A stretch of 64,000 bases of DNA from assembly GCA_043228905.1 (NCBI GenBank), contig JBHGNT010000008.1:8370001-8434000 (forward strand), in the 5' to 3' direction. The notes beneath the pieces were generated by a model. It was not told the DNA's origin. It was given only the letters and a program-made list of their open reading frames with translations, and searched no databases. The translations under genes and the position numbers were made by a program. This DNA comes from Azolla caroliniana (lineage: Eukaryota > Polypodiophyta). Positions within the stretch are counted from its first letter, which is position 1. Each line of letters begins with the position of its first letter. Shown here in pieces: positions 12,201 to 22,916 of this stretch.

Positions 12201-13555
12201 GCGATGAGTCGACCCTCTTTTTCGATGAAGCAACCACCTTGATTAAATCGAACTTGCATCCCTGGCTCTACAATTTGGCCGACGGAGACCAAATTCTTCG
12301 TAATGGTCGGTACATGCAAGACATTTTTAATGTAATTTTGCTTACCTTCTTTTCCGAACAGAACATTGCCAATGTGCTGAATCGGGTGCGTAGTGTCGTC
12401 TCCGGTTTTGACATAGTCGGGTCGGTCCAGCTCTCGAAGTTCTCGGAACCATTCTTGATGCGATGTCATATTGTTCGAGGCACCGGAATCGACGAACCAT
12501 ACATCTTCCGAACCGGAGGCACTAGTTGAGGTAGCGGTCGACATAGAGTTTGCTCTATGTTTCATCATGAACATTCCGCCACGGTCGGAGTTGTGCGCAT
12601 ACATTCCGCCACGATCTTCGTAGTCAGAGTTGTGCTCGTACATTTCGCCACGGTCGGAGTTGTGTGCATACATTCCACCACGATCTTCGTAGTCGGAGTT
12701 GTGTGCGTAATTCGTGAGTTGTTGGCTTGTGGAAGCCGATTCACGCATCTTCTTTCGACATTCTTCTTCGTGGTGGTCGAGCTTTCTGCAATATCCACAT
12801 TCGGTTGCGTTTTGACGGCTCAGGCCAGAGTGGAAGCTCCCCCTTCTTGCGAAGGTTCCTCGTTGGCCTCCGTTTTGCAGCCGAAATTGGGAGTTGTTGT
12901 CGTAGGTTGGACCTCGTCCGCGTCCTCTTCTTCCATTAGAGTGCGTGTAGAGCATGTGGCCTTCCGACTCATTGCTCCTTGTACGCACGTGGTTTTCTTT
13001 GACCAATAGCATTGATTGGAGCTCGAAGAAGGAGGGAGATTTCTCCCATGCTAGAACGGCGGTTCGCATCGTGCCAGACCGTGGTGCGAGGCCACCGAGG
13101 CATATTTGCACCATCTCATCATCATCTATACTTACGCTTATTGAGCCGAGCGAGTCGCAAAGCTCCTTGATCTTCAAGGTGTATGTCGTGATGGACATGT
13201 CCCTTTGTTGAATGTTGTTCAACTCTTAGCGGAGTTGAAGCTTTCTCGCGGTCGTGTTAGCGGCGAAAATCTTTCGTAGATTTTCCCACGCTTCCTTTGG
13301 CGTCTTAGCTTCTCGAATGTAACCGAGCATGTGGTCGTGAACACATGTCGCCAAACAATACATCACGCGGCTTGCGGCTTGCTCCCATGTTACGTATCTG
13401 GGAGCCGCTTCGGCGGGTCGGTCTTCATGCACTCCTTTGATGTAGCTCCAATAGCCTTATCCGACAAGGTATTGGTGCATCTTGTACTCCCAAGATGCGA
13501 AATTGTTTTGATCCAACTTCTCGGTAGGGAGAGCGCTCCCCATTTGAGTATTCAT
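9244..13555 (-). pseudogene. Element A gag-pol polyprotein, broken
   Basis: Gag probably starts at 13555 (MNTQMGSALPTEKL). In-frame stops follow near 13459 and at 13226-13228 (CAA to TAA type). The long ORF 13222-11066 carries a CCHC knuckle (CGYCRKLDHHEEEC), protease VDSGAS, the pre-integrase LWHKRIGH box and the integrase segment with SDVWGP and LRSDGGKEY. A frame change near 11100 and TGA stops near 10906 and 10719 precede the RT/RNase H ORF (10662-9244), which has QMDVKNAFVQGELEEEVYM, LYVDD and LSSTEAEY. Catalytic motifs are mostly kept. Loss is through about four stops and one frameshift. Confidence 0.9.
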
Positions 13556-13682
13556 TATGTCGATTTTTCTTCTTCTTCTTCTCTCTTCGAATGCGAGCTA
13601 TGTAGCGAAGCTACGGTAGCTATGAGCCGGTTCTTGGTCGTCGGCGTAGAGCACAACACACAATCACGATGAGGCGAATGGG

Positions 13683-13714
13683 CTAGATCGAGCTACCAAA
13701 TCGCTCTGATACCA
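13683..13714 (-). other. Element A primer-binding site
   Basis: Immediately internal to the 5' LTR, the minus strand reads TGGTATCAGAGC, after a 2-base spacer. This is the complement of the initiator tRNA-Met 3' end, used to prime minus-strand DNA synthesis in many plant Copia elements. Confidence 0.9.
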
Positions 13715-14098
13715 TGTAAAGAATCAAGAGATGGATTCTTGTGAAGCGGAATAGGTGTGAACTGTGTGTGTGTGTGTGTATGAGATAGAGAGAGAGAGAG
13801 AGACACAGAGTATACGCAAGGTTAAGTATGTTAACAAAGGAGGAAGACTCAACATTATACAAGGTGGGAGGAGGGTGCTTTATGTAGTCACCCCCTCTCT
13901 CTTCATTAACTATAAGACTCATGGAGCATGGGGAATGTGAAAGCTCATAAGTTATGTGTCATAGAATATGATTCTATGACTCATACTAAATGCTAGAATA
14001 CAAAGTGGTGACTTAATGGTGACTCTTGACCGTTGGAGTGTCTATTCACTCTCAAGGTGAGTTCACACACTAGACCAAGTTGAGCTTGATTCTCAACA
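13715..14098 (-). repeat. Element A 5' LTR (384 bp)
   Basis: Same termini as the 3' LTR (TGTAAAG...TCTCAACA). The GT tract is short here. The 10-bp perfect palindrome is conserved at 13958-13980. The flanking duplication GTGCT follows at 14099-14103. Confidence 0.93.
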
Positions 14099-14103
14099 GT
14101 GCT

Positions 14104-15357
14104 ATTGAAAAAATCCGAAAGTCTATCTCTCATACGCACACAACATATAACCTTCTCATATATTCGGGAAATTGCAAGCATATATGCACTTGGCACCTCA
14201 AGTTCTTCCATCCACCTCCAAAGATGCTCACGAGGTACCATATCAAAAGATTTCTTGAAGTCTACAAAGCAACAATATAAACCTTTACCTCTAAGGCGAC
14301 TTTCCTCCATTAATACTCGAAGAGTGACGAGATGATCAATGGTGCTATGGTGTTTTCGAAAACCAGCTTGTCCATAAGCTCTCTTACCATTTTTTTCTGC
14401 CCATACACTTATCTTTGATTCCATTATACATCCAAATAGTTTTGTCATTAATGAGCCAACCATGATGGTTCGATAGTTGTTTACATTATTTACATCTGCC
14501 TCTTTATGTAAAGGTTTGATCCAATTTGTAGTCCAATCATATGGCATACCATGTTGCAATGCATCATTAAACATATCGCATATCCATATATGTGCTTCCT
14601 TTCCCGTCCATTTGAGCATTTCAGCTTTTATACATTGAAGATTGCTTGCCTTTCGAGAGGCCAATTTCTTAAGTCCTATGCATATATCTTCAATTGTAAA
14701 GATGGGAGACATATGTGAAAGAGAACCATAACACATCATCTTTCCGGCAAGAGATAACTCATATAAATTCTTACAATGCATAGACAAGTCATGAAGAGTT
14801 AAGTCACCATAACTCTCAACACGTTTCCCCTTTAGATTTCCCCAAAATTTAGCACATGCATGTGCTTTCTCTTGCGTTTGGAGAAGTTGTTGAGTAACTT
14901 CCCATATTCGTCTCTTTCTTTGAATAAGCCTTTTATAGTCATGCAAATGCTTTTGGTAATTTTCTTTATCCTTAACTACATCCAAAACCATAAGGCACTT
15001 TCGAGCTTCATGACATTCTTTATCAAGCCATTTTTTCTTACATTTCTTGGTACAATTCCATGATGTGCGGTTGGTCGAAAAACATTTGTTTGTACAAGAG
15101 AGAATGACATTCTTAAAAGCTTCCCATTTGCATTCTAGTGTGGCATCATGTTGTGTCTTTGTCATTTGTAACATATCCTCAACCATCTTGGAATACATGG
15201 GCGCTCGCTTAAGATTCATGCTCAAGTGCGTTTGTTTACTATCTTCAATGACCTTCTCGCAATCAAACCTATGCATACATTTGAGATCAATACATAAATT
15301 CCTATGATCGGATTTTGGTGTCCGTTCCCCCGGTGAGAATTCATGTATACGATCCAA
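14104..15357 (-). pseudogene. LINE reverse transcriptase ORF, 5' portion (right of the Copia insertion)
   Basis: About 418 LINE codons open on the minus strand, joined to 7639-8542 once element A is removed. It shows the endonuclease-RT linker (KKWLDKECHEARK), an RT thumb/finger stretch (WKPLHKEADVNNVNNYRTI-like), AYGQAGFRKHHSTIDHL, and motif A as CCFVDFKKSFDMV. The endonuclease domain expected upstream is missing, because LTR-like sequence begins at about 15358. So the LINE is truncated at its 5' end as well as interrupted. Confidence 0.88.
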
Positions 15358-15593
15358 AATAGAGAGAGGAAAACGGAGTTATACAGAAAACAAGAAAAAA
15401 CAGTATTGATAAGACTAAGACAACCAACTGTTACAAGGAGGAGAAATATGTTTATGTAGTCACCTTCTCTCTGTATTCTCTTTCTACAACCACCATTTAC
15501 TAAAGAGAGGTGGAGACTTAACTACACTAAATATATGTCATAAAACTTTTAAGGTTCTATGACACCCTAGTTACTATATTAGAAGGTGGGGTG
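15358..15593. repeat. LTR-like fragment, family uncertain
   Basis: Contains the segment TTATGTAGTCACCTTCTCTC followed by a TTCTATGAC stretch, resembling blocks in the element-A LTR (TTATGTAGTCACC and ATTCTATGAC). Ends could not be defined. Confidence 0.35.
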
Positions 15594-16072
15594 TGTCAGG
15601 AATAGTACTAAAGCAGAGATGGAATTAGTACTAAGAGGAGTAGTACTATTAGTACTAAGAGGACGGGACTACGTAAGATTCCCGAGAGAGAGGAAGTGAG
15701 AAGAGGAGAGAGAGGGAAATAGGATGATGACAGCAGCTCTTATATTATATGAAAGATAAGTACAAATCGGCTAAGAGGCTTAAGACTGGTGTTGAACCAA
15801 TTTGGTTCAAAACAATGCCTTGTGCCTCCTTTTATAGTGTTTTTAGGAATAACCCTGAAGCTTCTAGAATGTTCCAGAGAGATCTGGAATATACATCAAT
15901 TTTCTATGATAAAGCATAAATGAAAATAATATCCTACAAGTTACAATTCATGGTCTAATGGTAAGAGCTCAACCCATGTAGCATAAGGTCATGGGTTCAA
16001 GTCTTGCCATATCATGACAGGGTGTTCACACACTTGAATATGCTAAGGGGAAGTTGAGTTTGATTCTCAACA
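15594..16072 (-). repeat. Element C 3' LTR
   Basis: Begins TGTCAGGAATAG and ends GATTCTCAACA, directly followed by a pyrimidine-rich tract (a purine tract on the minus strand) and degenerate Copia RNase H sequence. The tail TTGAGTTTGATTCTCAACA is shared with element A. It carries a tRNA-like segment at about 15950-16015, with box-A-like TGGTCTAATGGTAAG and box-B-like GGGTTCAAGTC. No partner LTR was found. Confidence 0.65.
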
Positions 16073-18890
16073 CGCCCCTTCAAACACAACATTCGGTTGC
16101 CGAAAAATTGGTTCACACTAGTCTTTAGGTCGGCTTCGAATCGACTCCGGCTTTGGCTTCGGATGGCCGACTCACTCCCATGATCATTCCGCTCTGTTTG
16201 ACTTCAGTCGGATGATTCCTTATCCATACTCCCCCTCAAGCTCGGTTGGTCGGTAATAGAAAGACCGAGGTTCGTCGTGAACTGCTACAGCTTGTCAGCT
16301 CCCAGGGCCTTCGTGAAGATGTCAATCGTCTACAGGTTCGTGTTGATGTGTTGTAGGTCGACATCTCCGGCCAGGACACACTCTCAAATAAAGTGATAAT
16401 GCACCTTAATGTGCTTAGTTTGAGCGTGGAATACTGGGTTGCGGGCTGGCTAGATGCTACTCATGTTGTCGCAATACAGGAGAATCAGATTATTGATGGG
16501 AACGCCTAGATCTTTCAAGATTCTTTTGAGCCCAATGGCTTCACATGCGGCGATGGTCGAGCCCCTATGTGCTCAACAATGCCACTATCAGCTATTTCTT
16601 ACTACTCCACGAGATGGTTCCACTGCCGAGGGAGAAGAAGAATCCGGACGTTCATCGTTTGTCGGCATTGTAGCCGGCCCAATCGACGGATGTGTACCCT
16701 TTGAGTCAAATTGGTGTGGTTGACTTGTAGAGGATGTCGAAACCCATCGTTCCACTCACATAGCGTAGCACTCGCTTAACACAATCTAGGTGAATGTTTC
16801 ACGGTGTCTGCATAAACTAGCTAAGGAGGTTGACTGGGTAGCTGAGGTCGGGTTGAGTGATGGTGAGATAGATAAGGCTTCCAACTAGCTTCCAATAGAA
16901 AGTCGGCTCACCCTCTTCTATGCTGGAATCGGTGTCTAGCCTTATATTTCGATCGAGTGGGGTAGCAACGGGCTTACACTCTATCATCCCAAACTTGAAA
17001 GAAGATTGAGGATATAATGATGTTGGGAGATCATGATGTCATTGGGAGTCTGAATTACTTCTATACCTAGAATCTAATATAGCTCCTTCATATCTGTCAT
17101 TTCGAATCGGCTGGAGAGTAGCTTCTTGGTATGTTCGATATTTGTTAAATGCTCTCTTCCAATCACCAAGTTGTCCACATAAATTATGATGAATAGCTGT
17201 CCTTTGGAGTCATTTCGGATTAACAAAGAATTTTCAAACTTGGACATTTTAAAGTCAATTTGGTGAAGATAGTGGGTTATCTTCTAATGTCATGCTCTTG
17301 GTGCCTACTTGAGACCGTAGAGAGGCTTTTTGAGTCAGCAAATAGCAGTTGGATGTGTACTCGACTCGAATATGGGTGGTTGAACCATGTACACCTACTC
17401 TTCTAATTCGCCTTGGAGAAAGGTGTTCTTCACGTCCATTTGGTGGAGGTGCCACCCTTTGGCTGCTGCAAGCGCGATCACGGTTCGAATGGTTGTCATA
17501 TTTGTCACTGGGGCAAAGGTCTCTTCGTAATCGACCATGTGTGTCTGCGCATACCCTTTTGCCACAAGTTGGGCCTTATACCGATTGACGGTGTCATCGG
17601 TAGTGTGCTTCACCTTGAATATCCATCAACATCTGATTACCTTTTGATTGGGTGAAGAGGGGACGAGATCCCATGCCTCGTTTTTGGAGAGTGCCTGCAT
17701 CTCCTCATTCATCACTTTGACCCATCGCGGGGCCTTCGTGGCTTTGGAAAAAGTTTCCAACTCTCGAACTGTTGCCACCTTCATTAGGAATGCATAGTGA
17801 TATGCCATGTAGTCATTGTAGTCGAATCAGCTGATTACATTCTTCTCTCGGTTGGAGCAACGTGGTGCCCCTAGTGTCCTCATGCTAGGCACATCCAATC
17901 CACCATACTCATTGTTGGGTGAGTAATCCAATTTATTTCCATTTGAGTCTTCCTATTAAGGCATTTTGGCCTTTCCTTTGTCTTGTTTCAGACTTGGCCA
18001 CGATGTGCTTTGGTCGCTCGATGGCTACTGTGGCCCACTCAATCTGGTTGACATTGGACTTTCTTCTTATGTGGGCCTTAGTAGATCATCCTCCTCTGAG
18101 TCTATATCGAAATCGGTTTCGATTGGGTTAGATGGAGCTAAATTGATTGTGTACCAGGATGTTGATTCGTCGAATACGACATCCCTACTCACTCGTACCT
18201 TCTTGGTAGAGGGATTGAAGCACTTATACCCATTTGTTCGAGCGAGTACCCCATGAGTATACACTTCTCTGATTTTGGATTGAGCTTTTGCCGCTTTTCA
18301 TCAGGAATATGTACAAATGCAATAGAGACAAATATCCTAACGTGGGACAAGTCCGGCTTCTTTCCATAGAACTTCTCATGGGGGGTAATATCGTGCACTC
18401 TGGATGTTGTGTAGCAATTCATTAGATAGACGGCCGTGTTGGCAACGTTAGCCCAATATGATTTTGGAAGATGTTTCTTGTTCATCATTGCCCTTGCCAC
18501 CCAAGTATATGTTGGTTCTTTCATTTGGCTACTTCGTTTTATTGAGGTGTGTGTCGGCAGGTGAACTCCCGTTGAATTCCTTCTTGTCGAAGGTATGTTG
18601 TGAAGGCATCAGAGAAATACTCCTTGCCGCCGTTCGATTGAAGGCATCAGACATGCCAATCGGTTGCCTTTTCGACTTCGTTTTTGAATTTTTGAAAGTG
18701 AGAGAACACTTCACTCTTCTACCGCATTAGGAATATCTAGGTGTGCCTAGAGAAGTCGTCGATGAACGTCACATAATATCGGCAACCTCCAAATGTTGCC
18801 GTTTGGGCTAGTCCCCATACATATGAATGCATTACATCCAGGATCCCTTTGCTCACGTTTGTGTTTGCGTATGAGGCTTGGTGAGCGAAT
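16073..18890 (-). mobile_element. Copia element C internal region, degenerate and 5'-truncated
   Basis: Minus strand, closely related to element A by protein. Fragments of RNase H (16230-16900), RT (17255-17808; MDVKNTFLQGELEE and the KAQLVAKGYAQTHMVDYEETF stretch) and integrase (18067-18730; DLSHVRIFVSIAFVHIPDEK) occur in pol order, broken by many stops and shifts. Similarity stops near 18890 within the integrase region. Gag, protease and the 5' LTR are absent. Confidence 0.85.
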
Positions 18891-19370
18891 TGCGGACGCG
18901 GATGGTGTGGGGCATGTTTGATCTACACCGTTAGATCATTATCCAAAAAAAGTGTGTTACTATAAAATCTATTTTTTGTTAACATGAGAACCCAAACTTT
19001 CAAATATTAGTAGCTTGGCTCACCTCAACAACTCGTCTCGATTTGTCTTAAAATAGTCGGCTCCAAATAGTAACCCAACCCCAATGTTCATTTCAGTAGC
19101 CTAACTCATTGCAGTAACCTAACTCCAATGTAGTAGCCTAACTCAATGACCACGTCGCCTCTTATTGATGATAGTTATACATGCCCTCTTGATCCACTGC
19201 TTCCCAATCTAGTAGAGCTTCCACATCTCTCTCCTTCTCCCTCCCCCTGCTTTTGTGTAAAGCACTTCAAGCTTTGCCCAAAAATTGTTGTCCACATATG
19301 GATGGTCTAACCCCAACATTCTTCATTAAATATTGGGACTTGTAAAGCAAATTTATGTACAACATTCCAA
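18891..19370. other. Unassigned sequence between element C and a LINE fragment
   Basis: No gene or recognised repeat. The motif CCTAACTCMAT-type GTAGCCTAACTC recurs between 19090 and 19150, as a short degenerate tandem. Confidence 0.4.
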
Positions 19371-19992
19371 CAAATTATTCGTGAGGGTAATATGCCTTCG
19401 CATTTTATAGAAGGACCAATTTAACTTATCCCTAAATCAAACGGTTCTTCACTAGACATCAAGAAATGGTGTTTGATTACACTACTGAATATGGTGTATA
19501 AAATCCTAGCTAAAGCAATCAGTATACGACTTAGTACTATAATGCTTACAGTTGTACATATGACTCAAACAAGATTCATTCAAGAAATGAGCATTTTGGA
19601 TAAAGTTTATACATTTTGGGAATTAAATCTAATCAAAAGTTGGCCATTGTTATGCTTGATTTTGAGAAAGCTTATGATCGTGTTGACTATGAATTTTTAC
19701 AAGGTTTATTGGCTTGTTTTGGTTTCTCGAAAGAATGGATGAGAGGTATTTCTTCATTATATAATTCTACACAAAGCCAACTCTTACTGGTTGGGAATTA
19801 TGGCCCTTTCTTTTCTATTTCTCGATCAGTTTTGCCAAGGTTGTCCTTTGGCTCTCTTCCTGTTTCTGTTTTTTGTTGAGGCAATGATTTCTTTTTTGAA
19901 TGTTGGTGATATTGGTATACGTGGACTATGCATCCCACTCTCAAATATAGAAGAAGTAAGGGATGTTGAATTTGCATTGCCCTATACTTAAA
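19371..19992 (+). pseudogene. LINE reverse transcriptase fragment, plus strand
   Basis: Translations in two frames give consecutive RT segments: ITLLNMVYKILAKAISIRL, TRFIQEMSILDKV, motif A as IVMLDFEKAYDRVDYEFL, then a QGCPLALFLF-like motif B. The frame changes near 19615 and 19870. It breaks where the element-B LTR begins. It belongs to a different LINE lineage from the minus-strand copy, judged by the DFEKAYDRVD motif. Confidence 0.8.
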
Positions 19993-20453
19993 AGGTATTA
20001 ACAATTAGGTGATTAACTAGGGTTAATTAGTGACTAATTATGTGAGTAGTTAAGCAACGAAAGATTATATGATTTGTCTGTGTATGTGTGTGAGAGGAAG
20101 AGAGAGAGGAAGATACACTTATGAACAATAATATAAATGGGGGATGATTAACAAGAGTGTAGCTAAAGACCTTTCTCTATATTAATAAGCATCAAAATAC
20201 AACGATATCCTCAATGAGGTATATATACATCTCATAGGCAAGGGTGCACATGTGCGAGGAGAATATAGGTACAAAGGTGTAACTCCTATATTAAATGAAC
20301 ATGGGAGTGGAGGATCTACAATGTATCCCACTCAAGTACAAAATCCTATTTAAGGTGTTAAGGTCAACACACTAACTAGATTCTATCTAGGTAACTACTA
20401 AGTTATGTGTGTTGACTAACTAACTAAATCTAATTGAGCTTAATATCTCAACA
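19993..20453 (-). repeat. Element B 3' LTR
   Basis: About 460 bp ending TTAATATCTCAACA on the plus strand, followed by CGCACCCTCAAGCTCAAG, which is a purine-rich tract on the minus strand. Over its first 280 bp it matches the remnant at 6966-7250. The left boundary is approximate, because the terminal dinucleotide is not canonical here. Confidence 0.75.
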
Positions 20454-22372
20454 CGCACCCTCAAGCTCAAGTATGAGGCATTCAACATCTGCTTTGGTTT
20501 TCGTCGGCTTCCGTCCGGCCTTTGGCTTTCTTCGGCCTTTCCGAGGCAGTCTTGGTTCCTCCCACTCGAGCTGGTGACGAAAGCTTGTAATGTGAAATGG
20601 GTGAAGGCCGACTACTTCTACCCATCGTGGGTCACGAGCCGCTTCAGTAGAGCTCTCAAGCTCTTGCTCAATCGCTACCTTCATCGAAAAGGCATAACGA
20701 TGGGCCATGTACTCGTTGTAGCTGAGCCAAATGACAGGGTTCTTCTCTCTAGATGAGCGTCAAAGTTTTTTGCTTGCCGATATGAGTGCCTTCTTTACTT
20801 CGGGTGCCTGCATGATGGGTACACCAAACTCACTATCTAGTAAGGAAGCCGACACATTCGAATCACTATCGTCGAGGTGGTCGACTTCGTATTCGGGCAT
20901 CTTACCTTTGCCTTTGTCCAAACTCGTACTTGGCCGCAACGTGCTTGGAATGCTTGAAGGCTCATGTGGGCCACTTCGCTCGGTAGAGCTTGGATTGTCC
21001 TTTGGTAAAGGACTTGGCCGAATATCGTCCTCCGAGTTGACATTCAACTCTTCCTCGGAGAATTAGGCTTATACCAAGATGCTAATTCGTCAAAGACTGC
21101 ATCTCGACTCACCCGAACCACTCGGGTCGAAGGGTTATAGCACTTGTACGCCTTTTGCTCGGACAAATATCCTACGAGGATACATGTCTCCGACTTCGCG
21201 TCGGGCTTCTGTCGTTGTTCGTTCGGGATGCGTACATTCGCAATGCTTCCGAATACTTTGAGGTGTGACATAATCAACTTCCTTCTGACAAGGAGCGCGT
21301 ATGGATTTAGCTCATGCACTCCACTAGTGGTGCACTAATTCATGAGATAGACGGTCGTGGATGCCGCTTTGGCCCAATAGAAGTTCAGCATGTGCTTCTC
21401 ATGCATCATGCGTGCTACCTTGAGTATGTGCTGATTCTTCCTTTCCGCGACTCCATTTTGTTGGGGTGTGTGGCACGAGAATTCTCTCCGGATGCCTTCA
21501 CCTTGGAGGTAGGAGATGAATTTGTCGGAGAAGTACTCATTGCCTCCATCCGATCATAGGCATCGAATGTGCCAACCAGTTTCTTTTTCGACTTGGCCCT
21601 TGAGCTTTTGGAAGTGGGAGAGCACTTCGTTCTTCTTCTTCATGGGGAAGATCCACATGTAGTGGGAGTAGTCGTCAGTAAAGGTGATGTAGTATCGATA
21701 TCCACCGATCGTCAGCGTTTGAGCTGGTCCCCATACATCCGAATGTATGACGTCGAGGAGGCCCTTGCTTACGTAGCTCTTCTTCAGAAATGATAGTCGA
21801 TGTTGTTTGCTGAGTTGACATGCTTCGCACACGCGATTGACTCTTTTTGACTCAAAGGGATGTGTGGTGTCGTCTCCCGTCTCTATGTAGCCGGGTCAAT
21901 CCGGCGTTCATAAGTCATGGAACCACTATTGGTGTGACGTCATATGATGTGAGGCCTTGGTGTCGATGAACCACATGTCTTCCGAGTTGGAGGTGCTTGT
22001 GGAATTGGATGCCTTCATAGAGTTCGCTCTATGCCTCATTACAAATAATCCACCGTAGTCGTCATATTCGGAGTTGGTGGCGTAGTTTATGAGTTGTCGG
22101 CTTGTCAAAGCCAACTCACTTCTCTTCTTCCGACACTCCTCTTCAAGGCGACTGATTTTGCTGCAATAGTTACAAGTGGTGGGCCTCGTTTGCCGACCTT
22201 GTTTGGCATGGAAGCCCCCACTTCTTCCGAAGGTTCCTCTATGGCTTCCACCATCTTGATGTCGAAGGTTTGAGGTCCCTTCATGAGATGGGTCGAATCG
22301 ACCTCTTCTACTGCCTCGACCTCGTCCTCGGCCACCATTCGAATTCAAGAAGAACATTTGTCCTTCCGACGT
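20454..22372 (-). mobile_element. Copia element B, deleted and 5'-truncated
   Basis: Minus strand. From gag toward the 3' LTR it shows a CCHC-like knuckle CNYCSKISRLEEEC and protease as FIDTKASHHMT (normally DSGAS), at 21926-22357. Integrase follows (21554-21832; CEACQLSKQHR, SDVWGPAQT), then the post-integrase stretch VFGSIANVRIPNEQRQK (21044-21319). The RT and RNase H domains are missing: sequence passes from the pre-RT linker (RDPRWVEVV) straight to the LTR, indicating an internal deletion of about 1.5-2 kb. At 22372 it is cut by a minisatellite. Confidence 0.85.
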
Positions 22373-22374
22373 CT

Positions 22375-22720
22375 ATGCGATGCATGCATGCATCGCATAG
22401 ATACATACTCTACATACATGCATGCATCACATAGATACAAACTCTACATACATAGATGCATGCATAAGATAGATACATGCATGCATCACATAGATACATA
22501 CTCTACATACATAGGTGCATGCACTGATTACATACATACTCTACATACATACATAGATGCATGCATTACATATATACATACGCTACAAACATACATGCAT
22601 GCATTGCACGCATACATACTCTACATACATACATACATGCATGCATTACATTCATTATACATACATGCATGCATTGCATACATCACAAACATACATACAC
22701 ACACACACAGATATAAGAAA
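22375..22720. repeat. ATACATGCATGC minisatellite upstream of CPN60B
   Basis: Irregular tandem array built from ATGCATGCATCACATAGATA and CATACTCTACATAC blocks, grading into plain CATA and CA repeats. It separates the truncated 5' end of element B from the chaperonin promoter. Confidence 0.85.
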
Positions 22721-22916
22721 TGAATGGATAAGCCCAGGCTTCTAGAACCTTCTCTTCCGCTTATCCCCCTACCTTCTCCACTGAACCTCTCCTCCTCCTC
22801 CTCCTCCTCCCACTAATCAATCAGAGACACACCTTGCCTGTGCTCTGTGTTTTAGGGTTTCATTCTCCTCTCTCAGACACACACACACACACAGAGCTCT
22901 CTCGCAGAAGCACCTC
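22721..22916 (+). promoter_or_regulatory. CPN60B promoter-proximal region and 5' leader
   Basis: Pyrimidine-rich sequence with a CTC repeat (22785-22811) and a CA repeat (22878-22892) just before the start codon. A telobox-like TTTAGGGTTT lies near 22851. No convincing TATA box was seen. Confidence 0.4.

Larger units (their letters stand above)
8548..14098 (-). mobile_element. Copia LTR retrotransposon A, complete, inserted in the LINE
   Basis: 5551 bp, minus orientation. LTRs lie at 8548-8971 and 13715-14098, and the target-site duplication GTGCT is at 8543-8547 and 14099-14103. Removing the element and one GTGCT joins the LINE reading frames. Next to the 5' LTR, on the minus strand, is TGGTATCAGAGC, the primer-binding site for initiator tRNA-Met common in plant Copia elements. 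A purine tract (TTGAGGGGACG) precedes the 3' LTR. Domain order is gag, protease, integrase, RT, RNase H, which defines Copia. LTR differences outside microsatellites are few, so insertion is fairly recent. Confidence 0.95.

Noticed and set aside
11073-13211. Plus-strand open frames across element A gag-pol
   Set aside because: Antisense shadows of the GC-rich Copia coding strand; no domains.
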